The notes under the pieces were generated by a model. It worked only from the letters and a program-made list of their open reading frames with translations, did no database searches and had not been told where the DNA came from. A program made the position numbers and the translations under genes. This document shows positions 20,370-31,054 of a stretch of DNA of 64,000 nucleotides, piece after piece. Position 1 is the stretch's first letter. Each line of letters starts with the position of its first letter. The stretch comes from Clostridiisalibacter paucivorans DSM 22131 (lineage in GTDB: Bacteria > Bacillota > Clostridia > Tissierellales > Clostridiisalibacteraceae), in the NCBI RefSeq assembly GCF_000620125.1, contig NZ_JHVL01000013.1:20879-84878 (forward strand), written 5' to 3'.

Positions 20370-20909
20370 TTAACCTTCTAATATAATCCCCCGAACTTTG
20401 CCATTAGCATTGAGTACCATACCTATGTTATCTCCTAATTTTAAATCCTTAAATGCTATATTCATTTTATTGTCTCCCCGTTTCAATATTATTACCAAAT
20501 CATCTACTATTTCCTTTCTTCCTTCTATTTCTGTACTATTGTGGTCAAATGCCTGTTCTATTTCAATATATCCCTTTTCATCATCTAGTATTTTTATTGT
20601 TCCATAGACAAATATCTCTCCCTCCAATGGATTGCACTCATCAAAATCCCTATACCTTTTTATATCTACCTCTTTATCAATATCATGGAAATCTATATCA
20701 CTATTATATATACTTTCTATCTGCTCCAATGACATATAGGGCAAATCATCATAAAAGAGTACATCATACTCTATATCATCTGTATTATTATCAATTTTAA
20801 ATGATATCTTTTCTATGTAGCATTGGATGCCTTGTTCCAGTCCCTGCGCAATATTTACATTACTCAACAATATCAACACAAATATAATTATAATCATCTT
20901 TCTATTCAT
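20370..20909 (-). CDS. Secreted protein of unknown function
   Basis: A 179-residue protein with an N-terminal signal peptide (basic start, about 16 hydrophobic residues, likely cleavage after NIAQG). The mature part is acidic with short beta-strand-like stretches and no motif I recognise. The ending KDLKLGDNIGMVLNANGKVRG resembles small beta-barrel segments but is not diagnostic. GGGAGG precedes the ATG. It stands alone between the liv promoter and the amino-acid permease terminator. Confidence 0.75.
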   Translation of the reverse strand: MNRKMIIIIFVLILLSNVNIAQGLEQGIQCYIEKISFKIDNNTDDIEYDVLFYDDLPYMSLEQIESIYNSDIDFHDIDKEVDIKRYRDFDECNPLEGEIFVYGTIKILDDEKGYIEIEQAFDHNSTEIEGRKEIVDDLVIILKRGDNKMNIAFKDLKLGDNIGMVLNANGKVRGIILEG

Positions 20910-20994
20910 TATTCATACCTCCCAATAAATATGCTTGTACAATATTATTAGAAAGTATTTCCTCAATAAATAATTCTATACTGATATATTAAAA

Positions 20995-21041
20995 ACAGCT
21001 CTCAATTCTTATTTAACTAGTGAATAAGAATTGAGAGCTGT
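20995..21041 (-). terminator. Strong intrinsic terminator of the amino-acid ABC pair
   Basis: A perfect 19-bp stem (20995-21013 with 21023-21041) and 9-nt loop, followed by GTTTTTAATAT on the minus strand, 17 bp past the permease stop. Confidence 0.9.
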
Positions 21042-21057
21042 AATTATGCAATAATTT

Positions 21058-21702
21058 TTAATTTTTTATCTGGAATTTCATCTCTAGATATCTAAAAAAC
21101 AATACAACAAAACTACTAAATATCAGATATAGTATTGCTGTAATAATAAATGGGGTTATAGTAAAAGATGCAGTAACTAATTCTTTAGAAGACCTCAGTA
21201 GATCTCCCATTCCTATGGCAGCTACCAAAGCCGTATCCTTCACAAGATTAATAGCTTCATTGCATAGTGGAGGTATAACTCGTCTCAATGCTTGAGGAAT
21301 TACTACAATTGACATAGTCTGTCTATAACTCATACCTAAAGCAAATGATGCCTCATATTGCCCCTTATCTATAGATTCTATACCTGATCTAAAAATTTCA
21401 GTCAGATATGCCCCATAATTCAGAGTATATGTGATTAATGCTGCAATAAAAGGACTATAAGATATGCCTGTAGCTATAGGTAATCCATAATAGGTAAAGA
21501 ACAATTGGAGTAGAAGGGGTGTTCCCCTAAATATCCAAGTATATATACCTAATATATTTCTTAAACCCTTAAGCTTTGATACCTTACCTATTGCAAATAC
21601 AAGCCCTAAGGGCAAACAAAGTATAGCTGTAAATATATACAACCTCAATGTTACCGATAATCCCTTTAATATAAAAATTGTCATATCTAAAATATCTGCC
21701 AT
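21058..21702 (-). CDS. Polar amino-acid ABC transporter permease (HisM family)
   Basis: A 214-residue permease with about five hydrophobic helices. IFRGTPLLLQLFF near residue 57 and the EAA loop YEASFALGMSYRQTMSIVVIPQALRRVIPP are typical of glutamine/histidine/cystine-type importers. It follows the binding protein by 36 bp. No ATPase gene is adjacent, so it must borrow one from elsewhere in the genome or the trio has been split. Confidence 0.92.
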   Translation of the reverse strand: MADILDMTIFILKGLSVTLRLYIFTAILCLPLGLVFAIGKVSKLKGLRNILGIYTWIFRGTPLLLQLFFTYYGLPIATGISYSPFIAALITYTLNYGAYLTEIFRSGIESIDKGQYEASFALGMSYRQTMSIVVIPQALRRVIPPLCNEAINLVKDTALVAAIGMGDLLRSSKELVTASFTITPFIITAILYLIFSSFVVLFFRYLEMKFQIKN

Positions 21703-21738
21703 AATTTAAACCCCTCAATTTTACTTTAGAAAAATCAT

Positions 21739-22548
21739 TTATTTAACTAATATATCCTCTCCAAACCACTTTTCAGATATTGTTTTACCAGTGCCATCTT
21801 CTTTTATCTCCTTTAAAATCTTGTTTAATTCTTCAGTAAAGGAATCATCTTCTTCCCTAACTCCCACAGCATAAGATTCTTCAGCCAGATAATCTTCTAA
21901 TATCTTGTATTCATCCTGTTTCTTTGCAGTATAATATCTTCCTACTATCTCATCTACAATAACAGCTTCTAGCCTACCAGCTTTTAAGTCTAAAAGTGCT
22001 TCCACATTATTGGAATATTTTCTAACTTCCTTTAAAGAATTTGTAAGTTCATCATCTGAAGCCAATGCCTTTTCACTACTGCTTCCCATCTGGATACCTA
22101 CTATTTTATCCTTTAAATCTGATCTATCCTTTATTTCAGAGTCTCTTCCAACTATTATAGCTTGTCTATTGGCAAGATAAGCATCTGAGAAGTCTATATT
22201 CTCTTCTCTTTCCTCTGTAACTGTCAATCCATTCCATATTACGTCTATATCTCCCTTTTTAAGACTTAATACAACTCCATCCCATTCTACAGGTTGAAAC
22301 TTTACATCTACCCCCATTTTTTCAGCTACTGCCTTTGCCAAGTCAATATCAAATCCTACTATCTCTCCAGAATTATCTCTAAACCCCATAGGTGGAAAAC
22401 TATCATCTAGTCCCACTACAAAATATCCCTTTTCCTTTATATCATTCAATGAATTATCAACAGATTTCTTTTCTCCACACCCCGTCAAAATTACTGATAA
22501 AGATAATATAATTACAAAACTAATCAATAAATATTTTTTCCTATTCAT
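21739..22548 (-). CDS. Polar amino-acid ABC transporter substrate-binding lipoprotein
   Basis: A 269-residue lipoprotein with lipobox ILTGC and a type 2 periplasmic-binding fold: GYFVVGLDDSFPPMGF, GFDIDLAKAVAEKMG and VEWDGVVLSLKKGDIDVIWNGLTVTEER are characteristic of the amino-acid binding family 3. The Arg in the TEER segment normally contacts the ligand carboxylate region. The ATG follows GGAGAAATTAAT. The upstream promoter has a perfect TATAAT. It forms a two-gene unit with the permease. Confidence 0.92.
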   Translation of the reverse strand: MNRKKYLLISFVIILSLSVILTGCGEKKSVDNSLNDIKEKGYFVVGLDDSFPPMGFRDNSGEIVGFDIDLAKAVAEKMGVDVKFQPVEWDGVVLSLKKGDIDVIWNGLTVTEEREENIDFSDAYLANRQAIIVGRDSEIKDRSDLKDKIVGIQMGSSSEKALASDDELTNSLKEVRKYSNNVEALLDLKAGRLEAVIVDEIVGRYYTAKKQDEYKILEDYLAEESYAVGVREEDDSFTEELNKILKEIKEDGTGKTISEKWFGEDILVK

Positions 22549-22581
22549 ATTAATTTCTCCTCTCTTTTTTAACTATATACT

Positions 22582-22610
22582 ATTATACTTTATCACTTTA
22601 TATAAGTAAA
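22582..22610 (-). promoter_or_regulatory. Promoter of the amino-acid ABC pair
   Basis: TTTACT (22605-22610), 17 bp, TATAAT (22582-22587). The surrounding TACTTTA...TAAAGTA dyad overlaps it and could be an operator. Confidence 0.55.
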
Positions 22611-22628
22611 GTATAAATTTAAAAATTT

Positions 22629-22668
22629 GTAGCTAGTAGCTTGCAATATTAACTACTAACTACTTGTT
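22629..22668. repeat. Heptamer element C (after putP)
   Basis: TAGCTAGTAGC and TAACTACTAACTAC form an 11-bp stem with one mismatch around a short loop. On the minus strand ATTTTTAAATTT follows closely. The core palindrome of other copies is missing. It starts a few bases after the putP stop codon. Confidence 0.65.
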
Positions 22669-22673
22669 ATTAA

Positions 22674-24149
22674 TTACTCATTACCAACTCTCTCAAATTC
22701 CTGCTGAATTTCTTCAGATGGTTCTTTTCCCAACAGACTAACTATTACTATTATTAGACTGGCTATGGCAAATCCAGGGGCTATTTCATAAAGATCAAAT
22801 ATTCCCCCTGAAAGTTGTTTCCAAACAACTACTGTGATTCCTCCCGTAAGCATACCTAATATGGCACTATTTCTAGTCATTCTCTTCCAAAATAAAGAAA
22901 ATATAACTACTGGTCCAAATGCTGCACCAAATCCTGCCCAGGCATATGATACTAAATCCAACACTGAACTTTCAGGATTAAGTGCTAATATATATGCAAC
23001 TATAGCTACCCCTATTACAGATAATCTGCTAACCCATACCAGTTCCTTATCCGATGCATTTCTTTTAAACAATGCCCTATATACATCCTCTGTCAATGCA
23101 GACGCAGTAACTAAAAGCTGTGAATCCGCTGTACTCATTATAGCTGCCAATATGGCTGCCAACATTATTCCCGCTATATATGATGGAAATAATCTATTTA
23201 CCATTACCATAAATACCTTCTCAGCATCAGCCAATGGCTCAGCTAAATATACCCTACCTATCATTCCTATTAATATTGCCATGACCAAACTTATGACCAC
23301 CCATATCATAGCTATCATTCTAGACTTCTTTATCTTTTCAGCAGAAGATATAGCCATAAATCTAGACAATATATGGGGTTGTCCAAAGTAGCCAAAACAC
23401 CATGCAAAAAGGGATATTATTGAAATCCAGCCCAAAAAATTTCCCTCAATATTAGTAAAGGGATTAATTAGTTCCATATTTATGACTCTTATTTTATCTA
23501 ATGTCTCAGAAATACCTCCCAGATTATAAATACCACCTATAGGTACTATTATTATGGCAAAAAACATAATAACACCTTGAAAAAAGTCTGTCCAACTCAC
23601 AGCCATAAATCCACCTAAAAACGTATAACCTATTATTACTATAGCTCCAATAGTAAGGGCTAAATTATACTCAATACCAAATACAGTACTAAATAATTTT
23701 CCTCCTGCAACCAATCCCGATGAAGTATAGAATAAAAAGAATAATAATATAAACAATGCCGACAATGTTCTAAGAATCCCCGAGTTATCTCTAAACCTAT
23801 TTTCAAAGTATACAGAAAGGGTTATAGAATCTCCTGCTATCTCTGTATATTTCCTAAGCCTTTCAGCTACAAATTTCCAATTTAAGTATGTTCCCAATCC
23901 CAGTCCTATAGCTATCCATACTGACTCTATTCCTGTTAAATATGCAGCTCCAGGCAATCCCATCAAAAGCCATCCACTCATATCTGAGGCTTGGGCACTC
24001 AATGCTGTTACCCAACTGTTTAATCCCCTTCCTCCTAATACATAGTCTGATAAATTTTCTGTCCTTTTATAAAAGAAAAAACCTATACCTAGCATAAAAA
24101 GTAGATATATTATAAAGGTCAACAGTATACTTCCACTATTAATTGCCAT
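22674..24149 (-). CDS. putP: Sodium/proline symporter
   Basis: A 491-residue solute:sodium symporter with about 13 hydrophobic helices. PutP signatures include YKRTENLSDYVLGGRGLNSWVTALS (read across about 27-50), ASDMSGWLLMGLPGAAY, and AAILAAIMSTADSQLLV, which holds Na+-coordinating residues. It imports L-proline with Na+, useful for osmoprotection or Stickland-type fermentation. AGGAGGAGTGAATATTT precedes the ATG. It lies between uvrA and the amino-acid ABC pair and is probably a separate unit ended by element C. Confidence 0.94.
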   Translation of the reverse strand: MAINSGSILLTFIIYLLFMLGIGFFFYKRTENLSDYVLGGRGLNSWVTALSAQASDMSGWLLMGLPGAAYLTGIESVWIAIGLGLGTYLNWKFVAERLRKYTEIAGDSITLSVYFENRFRDNSGILRTLSALFILLFFLFYTSSGLVAGGKLFSTVFGIEYNLALTIGAIVIIGYTFLGGFMAVSWTDFFQGVIMFFAIIIVPIGGIYNLGGISETLDKIRVINMELINPFTNIEGNFLGWISIISLFAWCFGYFGQPHILSRFMAISSAEKIKKSRMIAMIWVVISLVMAILIGMIGRVYLAEPLADAEKVFMVMVNRLFPSYIAGIMLAAILAAIMSTADSQLLVTASALTEDVYRALFKRNASDKELVWVSRLSVIGVAIVAYILALNPESSVLDLVSYAWAGFGAAFGPVVIFSLFWKRMTRNSAILGMLTGGITVVVWKQLSGGIFDLYEIAPGFAIASLIIVIVSLLGKEPSEEIQQEFERVGNE

Positions 24150-24248
24150 AAATATTCACTCCTCCTATTGTTTTTACAAATATTGTCTCATTTTTGGGTG
24201 AAAAAACACATATTAATAAATTGTAACATATTATAGGAGAAAAGAAAA

Positions 24249-24331
24249 GTTAGTAGTCAGTGGTTTAATCATGAAATCCATAAGATTTCCTCCACCAACT
24301 ACTAACTACGCACTATGAACTACCAACTATA
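24249..24331. repeat. Heptamer inverted-repeat element D (terminator-like after uvrA)
   Basis: The left arm AGTTAGTAGTCAGTGG leads to the core GAAATCCATAAGATTTC. The right arm is five uninterrupted heptamers (ACCAACT, ACTAACT, ACGCACT, ATGAACT, ACCAACT) at 24294-24328. It begins 1-2 bp after the uvrA stop codon, and on the minus strand TTTTCTTTTCTCC follows. Confidence 0.8.
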
Positions 24332-24332
24332 T

Positions 24333-27149
24333 TTACAATATCTCCTTTAAAAACTGTCCTGTATAGGACTCTGGTGTTTCAACAACTTCTTCTGGAGTTC
24401 CCTTAGCGATTACAGTACCTCCTCCATCTCCACCTTCAGGACCTAAATCCACTATATAGTCTGCAGTTTTTATTACATCTAAATTATGTTCTATTACTAT
24501 TACCGTATTTCCTCCCTCAACAAGCTTGTTTAATACCTTTATAAGTTTATGCACATCGGCCATATGCAATCCTGTTGTTGGCTCATCTAAAATATATAGA
24601 GTCTTTCCAGTACTCTTTTTACTTAATTCAGTGGCTAGTTTTATCCTCTGGGCTTCACCACCAGAAAGTTGTGTGGAAGGTTGGCCTAATTTTATATATC
24701 CCAATCCCACATCATACATTGTCTGCAATTTTCTTTTTATTTTGGGTATATTCTCAAAGAATTCTAGACCTTCTTCAACAGTCATATTTAATACATCGGA
24801 TATGGTTTTACCTTTATATTTAACCTGTAAAGTTTCCCTATTATATCTTTCCCCTTTACATACCTCACAGGGTACATATACATCAGGTAAAAAATGCATC
24901 TCTATCTTAATTATACCGTCTCCATTACATGCCTCACATCTACCGCCCTTTACGTTGAAACTAAATCTTCCCTTCTTATATCCCCTCATTTTAGCTTCAG
25001 GAGTCTTAGCAAATACATCTCTTATATGGTCAAAAACTCCTGTATATGTGGCTGGATTGGACCTTGGAGTTCTTCCTATTGGAGATTGATCTATATCTAT
25101 AACCTTGTCTATATTTTCTATTCCTTTTATACCTTTATGAGCCCCTGGTTTTGTCTTAGCCCTATGTAAATTATGGGCTAGACCTCTATATAATATTTCA
25201 TTTACCAATGTACTTTTACCAGAGCCCGATACACCTGTTACACAGAGAAATACTCCCAGTGGAAACTCCACGTCTATATCCTTCAAATTATTTTCTTTAG
25301 CACCCATAACCATGACTTTTTTACCATTGGGTGCCCTTCTATTTTTAGGTATTTCTATTTTCTTTTTTCCACTCAAATATTGCCCTGTTATAGATCTATC
25401 ACAGTTCATTATATCTTCTACAGTACCTTGAGCTACCACTTCTCCACCATGGAGCCCTGCCCCTGGTCCTATATCCACTATATGATCTGCATTATACATC
25501 GTATCTTCATCATGTTCTACAACTAATACTGTATTACCTAAATCAGTTAAATTTCTCAATGTCTTTAATAATCTGTTATTATCCCTTTGATGAAGACCTA
25601 TACTGGGTTCATCGAGGACATATAAAACTCCCACAAGGCTTGATCCAATTTGAGTAGCCAATCTAATCCTTTGAGACTCTCCTCCAGAGAGGGTACCTGC
25701 ACTTCTAGATAATGTCAAATAATCCAAACCCACATCCTTTAAAAAGTTAAGTCTACTTTTTATTTCCTTCAGGATTTGATGTCCTATAAATTCCTGTCTT
25801 TCTGTTAAAGATAGCGTGTTAAAAAACTCTACAGTATCTTTAATGGACATTTCAGTTATTTCATATATATTCTTATTTCCCACTGTAACAGCTAAGCTTT
25901 CCTTTTTTAATCTGCTTCCATTACAATTATTACATAATATAACTCCCATGAATTTATCTATTTTATCCCTCATATAATTAGAATTCGTTTCTGTATATCT
26001 TCTTTCCAAATTGTTTATTATACCCTCAAATTTGCCATTATAAGTCCTTCTGCCATTAAATCTACTCTCAAACTCAAAGGATATATTTTTGTTTGTCCCA
26101 TATAAAAGCTCTTGTAAAAAGCTATCAGGTGCATCTTTAAGGGGTGCCTGCAAATCGAAATTATTATTCTTTGCTATGGATTCAAATATCTTATAATAGT
26201 ATGTGTCCTCGGATATATTGCTATATGGTGCTAATCCTCCTTGATTTATTGAAAGCTCATAATTGGGTATTACTAAATCAGGATCAATCTTTTTATGACT
26301 TCCCAATCCATTACATACGGGACACATTCCAAAAGGACTATTAAAAGAAAACATCCTAGGTGCCAATTCCTCCAGTGCTATTCCACATTCTACACATGCA
26401 AATTTTTCACTAAAAAGCATTTCTTCTCTATCAATTATATCAACTATAACTAATCCCTCTGACAATTTTAAAGCCGTTTCCAAGGAATCAGTCAATCTCT
26501 TTCTTATACCGTCTTTAATTATAATCCTATCTATCATTACCTCTATATTATGCTTTTTATTTTTGTCTAGTTCTATATCATCTGTAAGCTCAAATATTTC
26601 TCCATCTACCCTAACCCTTACAAATCCATCTTTCCTTATTAATTCCAGTGTCTTTTTATGTTGTCCTTTACGACCTCTAACTATGGGAGACAGTATCTGA
26701 ATCCTTGTTCTATGTTGTAGATCCAATATAGCATCCACCATTTGGTCCACTGTCTGAGAAGTTATCTCCTTTCCACATTTAGGACAATGTGGCGTACCAA
26801 TTCGTGCAAACAATAACCTCATATAATCATATATCTCTGTCACAGTTCCCACTGTAGATCTGGGATTATTGCTAGTAGTCTTTTGATCTATAGATATGGC
26901 TGGAGATAATCCCTCTATATACTCCACATTTGGCTTCTCCATCTGACCCAGAAATTGCCTTGCATATGCAGATAAACTTTCCACATACCTTCTCTGTCCC
27001 TCGGCATATATGGTATCAAATGCAATAGATGACTTACCCGAACCACTTAATCCCGTTAAGACTACAAATTTATCCCTTGGTATTTCTAAATCTACATCCT
27101 TTAGATTATGTTCCTTTGCTCCTTTTATAATAATACTGTTTCTTTCCAT
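24333..27149 (-). CDS. uvrA: UvrABC system protein A
   Basis: A 938-residue damage-recognition ATPase of nucleotide excision repair. It contains two ABC modules: the first P-loop GLSGSGKS at 33-40, the second GVSGSGKST near 640, and two LSGGE signature motifs. Zinc-binding CPKCGKE, CVECG and the CEACNGDG...CEVCKG modules are intact. Length is normal. It starts 1 bp after the uvrB stop codon with GAGGGATAAA as ribosome site, so uvrB and uvrA are one SOS operon. Confidence 0.98.
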   Translation of the reverse strand: MERNSIIIKGAKEHNLKDVDLEIPRDKFVVLTGLSGSGKSSIAFDTIYAEGQRRYVESLSAYARQFLGQMEKPNVEYIEGLSPAISIDQKTTSNNPRSTVGTVTEIYDYMRLLFARIGTPHCPKCGKEITSQTVDQMVDAILDLQHRTRIQILSPIVRGRKGQHKKTLELIRKDGFVRVRVDGEIFELTDDIELDKNKKHNIEVMIDRIIIKDGIRKRLTDSLETALKLSEGLVIVDIIDREEMLFSEKFACVECGIALEELAPRMFSFNSPFGMCPVCNGLGSHKKIDPDLVIPNYELSINQGGLAPYSNISEDTYYYKIFESIAKNNNFDLQAPLKDAPDSFLQELLYGTNKNISFEFESRFNGRRTYNGKFEGIINNLERRYTETNSNYMRDKIDKFMGVILCNNCNGSRLKKESLAVTVGNKNIYEITEMSIKDTVEFFNTLSLTERQEFIGHQILKEIKSRLNFLKDVGLDYLTLSRSAGTLSGGESQRIRLATQIGSSLVGVLYVLDEPSIGLHQRDNNRLLKTLRNLTDLGNTVLVVEHDEDTMYNADHIVDIGPGAGLHGGEVVAQGTVEDIMNCDRSITGQYLSGKKKIEIPKNRRAPNGKKVMVMGAKENNLKDIDVEFPLGVFLCVTGVSGSGKSTLVNEILYRGLAHNLHRAKTKPGAHKGIKGIENIDKVIDIDQSPIGRTPRSNPATYTGVFDHIRDVFAKTPEAKMRGYKKGRFSFNVKGGRCEACNGDGIIKIEMHFLPDVYVPCEVCKGERYNRETLQVKYKGKTISDVLNMTVEEGLEFFENIPKIKRKLQTMYDVGLGYIKLGQPSTQLSGGEAQRIKLATELSKKSTGKTLYILDEPTTGLHMADVHKLIKVLNKLVEGGNTVIVIEHNLDVIKTADYIVDLGPEGGDGGGTVIAKGTPEEVVETPESYTGQFLKEIL

Positions 27150-27150
27150 T

Positions 27151-29130
27151 TTATCCCTCTATCCTCTGTTCTAGTTCTTTTATTTTATCCCTCAATTCTG
27201 CTGCCCGTTCAAATTGTAAATTTTCAGCTGCTTCAAACATTTCAGCATCTAGTTGAACTATTAATTCCTTTATTTCCTCCTTGGAAAGCTTATCTTCTTC
27301 ACTTATTCCATATTTTTCTTCATCCTCTGCCACTTTTGTGGCCTCTATTACATCCCTTATGGACTTTCTAATAGTTCTTGGTACTATACCATGTTCCTCA
27401 TTGTATTTTTTCTGAATTTGTCTTCTTCTATTAGTCTCACTTATTGCTCTCTCCATAGAACCAGTAATTCTATCTCCATACATTATGACCTTTCCTTCGG
27501 AGTTTCTAGCTGCCCTTCCTATGGTCTGTACCATAGAAGTCTCTGATCTTAAAAATCCTTCCTTATCTGCATCTAATATTGCCACAAGGGAAACCTCAGG
27601 TAAGTCTAACCCTTCCCTCAAAAGATTTATTCCCACAAGCACATCAAATTCTCCCAATCTCAAGTCTCTTATTATTTTCATTCTCTCTATAGTCTTTACA
27701 TCAGAATGTAAATAATTTACCTTCACTCCTATTTCCTTTAAGTAATTGGTCAAATCCTCAGACATCTTCTTGGTCAATGTAGTTACTAATACCCTTTGGT
27801 TCTTTTCTATTCTCATATTTATTTCCTTTATTAAATCATCTATTTGATTTTTTACAGGTCTAACCTCAACTAGAGGATCTAATAATCCTGTAGGCCTTAT
27901 TATCTGTTCTACCACTTCTTCAGAGTGTTCATTCTCATAGAGTCCAGGTGTTGCACTTACATATACTATCTTATTTATATGACTTTCAAATTCGTCAAAT
28001 CTTAATGGTCTGTTATCTAACGCTGAAGGCAATCTGAATCCATAATTTACTAGAGTTTCCTTTCTAGACCTGTCCCCTGCATACATGCCTCTTATCTGTG
28101 GAATAGTAACATGGGACTCATCTATTATCATTAAATAATCGTCGGGAAAATAGTCTAACAAAGTATATGGCTTACTTCCTGGAGGTCTTCCACTTATATG
28201 TCTAGAATAATTCTCTATACCTTGACAATATCCCATCTCTCTTAACATCTCTATATCATACATAGTCCTTTGCTCTAATCTTTGAGCTTCTAATAGTTTG
28301 TCCTGTGAACGCAGTTCTTTTAGTCGTTCAACTAGCTCTTGTTTTATATCATTAATAGCCCTTTCTATCTTATCTTGAGATGTAGCAAAGTGAGATGCTG
28401 GAAATATAGATATATGACTTCTAGTCCCTATTATCTCCCCTGTCAAAGAATTTACCTCTGTTATTCTATCTATCTCATCCCCAAAAAATTCTACCCGTAT
28501 GGCATTCTCCGAAGAAGAGGCAGGAAATATCTCAACTACATCTCCCCGTACCCTGAAGGTACCCCTAACAAAATTTATATCATTTCTTTCATACTGTATA
28601 TCTACAAGTTTAGCCAATACTTCATCTCTATCCTTTATCATACCTGGTCTTAACGACAATACTAAATTTTCATAATCTATTGGATCTCCCAAACCATATA
28701 TACAAGAAACACTAGCTACTATAATTACATCCCTTCTCTCAAATAGAGATGCAGTAGCCGAATGTCGAAGTTTATCTATTTCATCATTTATTGATGCATC
28801 TTTTTCTATATAAGTATCGCTTTGAGGTACATATGCTTCTGGCTGATAATAATCATAATAGCTTACAAAGTATTCTACAGCATTTTCAGGAAAAAACTCT
28901 CTAAACTCACTGGCCAATTGAGCAGCCAATGTCTTATTATGCGCTATAACTATAGTAGGTTTTTGTACCTTTTCTATGATATTTGCCATAGTAAAGGTCT
29001 TGCCAGAACCTGTTACCCCCAAAAGGGTCTGATGTTTTTTGTCATTTACAATCCCTTCACTTAATTTATTTATAGCATAAGGCTGATCTCCTGTTGGTTT
29101 ATATTCGGAAACCAGTGTGAATTTACCCAT
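27151..29130 (-). CDS. uvrB: UvrABC system protein B
   Basis: A 659-residue helicase-like subunit that verifies damage and recruits UvrC. Walker A GVTGSGKT is at 38-45. The beta-hairpin [12 protein letters not shown], which inserts between DNA strands, is at about 90-101. Helicase motifs IDESH and GRAARNSEG are present, and a UVR domain for UvrC contact ends the protein. GAGGTGATTTT precedes the ATG. Transcription starts within or next to a LexA box, so DNA damage should induce it. Confidence 0.98.
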   Translation of the reverse strand: MGKFTLVSEYKPTGDQPYAINKLSEGIVNDKKHQTLLGVTGSGKTFTMANIIEKVQKPTIVIAHNKTLAAQLASEFREFFPENAVEYFVSYYDYYQPEAYVPQSDTYIEKDASINDEIDKLRHSATASLFERRDVIIVASVSCIYGLGDPIDYENLVLSLRPGMIKDRDEVLAKLVDIQYERNDINFVRGTFRVRGDVVEIFPASSSENAIRVEFFGDEIDRITEVNSLTGEIIGTRSHISIFPASHFATSQDKIERAINDIKQELVERLKELRSQDKLLEAQRLEQRTMYDIEMLREMGYCQGIENYSRHISGRPPGSKPYTLLDYFPDDYLMIIDESHVTIPQIRGMYAGDRSRKETLVNYGFRLPSALDNRPLRFDEFESHINKIVYVSATPGLYENEHSEEVVEQIIRPTGLLDPLVEVRPVKNQIDDLIKEINMRIEKNQRVLVTTLTKKMSEDLTNYLKEIGVKVNYLHSDVKTIERMKIIRDLRLGEFDVLVGINLLREGLDLPEVSLVAILDADKEGFLRSETSMVQTIGRAARNSEGKVIMYGDRITGSMERAISETNRRRQIQKKYNEEHGIVPRTIRKSIRDVIEATKVAEDEEKYGISEEDKLSKEEIKELIVQLDAEMFEAAENLQFERAAELRDKIKELEQRIEG

Positions 29131-29148
29131 AAAATCACCTCATCGATA

Positions 29149-29162
29149 TGAACATTTGTTCG
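29149..29162 (-). promoter_or_regulatory. LexA (SOS) box of uvrBA
   Basis: Minus strand CGAACAAATGTTCA, against the Gram-positive consensus CGAACRNRYGTTCG with only the last base off. It begins five bases after the -10 hexamer, where bound LexA would block initiation. Confidence 0.88.
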
Positions 29163-29167
29163 TATTA

Positions 29168-29196
29168 ATTATATATTTATGTATATAAAAAGTCAA
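29168..29196 (-). promoter_or_regulatory. Sigma-A promoter of uvrBA
   Basis: TTGACT (29191-29196), 17 bp, TATAAT (29168-29173). Confidence 0.88.
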
Positions 29197-29300
29197 CTTT
29201 CTTTAATTTTTAATCTAATAGAAATAAGAAGATTTGTATCCTAAAATGTTAATAGTTAAATACTAGCTTTGGCACATTTTATACCCAAATAAAAAGGGGT

Positions 29301-29329
29301 TTTAAAATATTTGTTGAATCATATATAAT
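29301..29329 (+). promoter_or_regulatory. Probable promoter of the beta-propeller lipoprotein
   Basis: A perfect TATAAT (29324-29329) with a weak TTTAAA (29301-29306) at 17-bp spacing, 27 bp before the ATG. It is divergent from the uvrBA promoter. Confidence 0.5.
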
Positions 29330-29356
29330 GTAAGTATCCAAGGAGGTATTAAACTT

Positions 29357-30907
29357 ATGAAGAAAAAAATATTATTTGTATTTATAATACTGTCTGTTTT
29401 TATTTCTGGATGTAATTTCTTATCTGATGGAAATAATGATACAGAAACAATAAAAGACACTTCTAAAGAAACCCTTTTAAATTTTAATATTGAAAAAAAG
29501 GTTTTATCTATGGGATACCAATCCATAAAACAAAATGTAGAAATGATAAATAAATCTAAAAACCCTAATTTATTAATAAATCTAGGTATTGTTAAATGCT
29601 CTGATGCTGTAATTACTAAAATAACGTCTAAAAATAATCTGGTTAAAATATATACTTCCAGTGTTTCCAGAGGTAAAACCGATGATCTATTTATACCTCA
29701 ACTGACAATTTCTTTGCCTGATATAGACATAAATAAATTAAAGGATGTCACCTTTGAAATAATACCCACAAATTATGATCCTATTCAACTTCCTTTTAAT
29801 AAGGTTGACATTCTTAATAATGTATTTTCACAATTTAAAATTGCTACAAATACAAAGCCCATTGTAAAACTGATAGAGACAAAAGATGGCTATATTTGGG
29901 ATATAAAATTAGAGTTTGCATTTGATAAATCTAAAAAAGAATACCCTATTGTCTCATTTGAAGGCACTGTCAATGCTATGGATGGAGAAATATTGACATC
30001 TAGCATAACTGATTTATCAACCTATATAGACGAAGGTACTCTATTAGATACATTTAATAATAAATATGTACTTTACAAAAAAAATAATACAACAGAAAGT
30101 GAAAATAGTGAGACTTTATGGATCTATAATATAAATGATCAAAGTACTAAAAAATTATATACCACCCATAACGCTATTTTTGATGGTAGCTTTGGACAAA
30201 ATGGTAGATATATTTCTGTTATAGATAATAATGATGGCTTAACCGATATATTCCTTATAGACTTACATAAGGGCAGCACCGAAAAAATTCCATGTCTACA
30301 AATAGATCATACCTGGAATATAAAATGGAAAAATAATAATTTATATTTCATTAATAATGATGGTAATGAATCTTCTACCTTATATAAGTACAATATAAGT
30401 ACCAATAATGTCAGTACTGAATATGTATTTGATACTATTGTATCTGAATTTGACATACTGCATGATATTATAATATACAAAAAGTTTGATGATAATAATA
30501 CAAATTCACCTATATATATATTAGAAAAAGATCAAGAACCCTTAGAAATAGCCAATGGTTTTGATATAAATCTTTTAGACAAAGATACTTTAGTATATAT
30601 GAAAAAGGAATTAAATAAAAATGAATTATATATATACAATTTACTAGATAATTCAATAGAAAAAATTGATACCTTGAATATAAAAAATTATAATATATCA
30701 TCAAATAGCTTAATAATATTTGATGAGGATACCTTTAGTAATATAATAAAAATAATAAAATATTCTATGAAATCCAAAGAATTATCTACATTATTTTATT
30801 CATTGTCCAGTGATACCATATATAGTGAGAATAATTTGTTTGTAAATACCTCACCTCCCATCTCCGAGGTTGAAAACAAAAGAATATACATGATTCCAAC
30901 AAAATAG
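29357..30907 (+). CDS. Putative beta-propeller lipoprotein
   Basis: A 516-residue lipoprotein: signal peptide with lipobox FISGC (Cys about 19), a 180-residue region of unknown type, then repeated strands such as ETLWIYNINDQSTKKLY, TDIFLIDLHKGSTEKI, STLYKYNISTNN and NELYIYNLLDNSIEKI. The spacing resembles TolB/WD40-like beta-propeller blades. It is rich in Asn, Ile and Lys and is AT-rich even for this genome. It would be anchored outside the membrane. Ribosome site AAGGAGG. It is the only plus-strand gene in its region and has no clear partner. Confidence 0.8.
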   Translation: MKKKILFVFIILSVFISGCNFLSDGNNDTETIKDTSKETLLNFNIEKKVLSMGYQSIKQNVEMINKSKNPNLLINLGIVKCSDAVITKITSKNNLVKIYTSSVSRGKTDDLFIPQLTISLPDIDINKLKDVTFEIIPTNYDPIQLPFNKVDILNNVFSQFKIATNTKPIVKLIETKDGYIWDIKLEFAFDKSKKEYPIVSFEGTVNAMDGEILTSSITDLSTYIDEGTLLDTFNNKYVLYKKNNTTESENSETLWIYNINDQSTKKLYTTHNAIFDGSFGQNGRYISVIDNNDGLTDIFLIDLHKGSTEKIPCLQIDHTWNIKWKNNNLYFINNDGNESSTLYKYNISTNNVSTEYVFDTIVSEFDILHDIIIYKKFDDNNTNSPIYILEKDQEPLEIANGFDINLLDKDTLVYMKKELNKNELYIYNLLDNSIEKIDTLNIKNYNISSNSLIIFDEDTFSNIIKIIKYSMKSKELSTLFYSLSSDTIYSENNLFVNTSPPISEVENKRIYMIPTK

Positions 30908-30929
30908 AACTTAGTTTAAAATATAAATA

Positions 30930-31026
30930 TAGTTAGTAGGTAATGGCTAGTAGTAAATAGTTTAATGATGAAATCCATAAGATTTCTTCCATCAACTACG
31001 AACTACTAGCTACGAACTACTAACTG
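30930..31026. repeat. Heptamer inverted-repeat element E (between convergent genes)
   Basis: The left arm contains AGTTAGTAGGTAATGGCTAG units. The core GAAATCCATAAGATTTC is followed by units ACTACGA, ACTACTA, GCTACGA, ACTACTA at 30995-31022. It lies between the stops of the plus-strand lipoprotein and the minus-strand MinJ-like gene, so it may end both transcripts. Confidence 0.8.
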
Positions 31027-31054
31027 TATTTATAACTCTGTCATTATATTGAAC

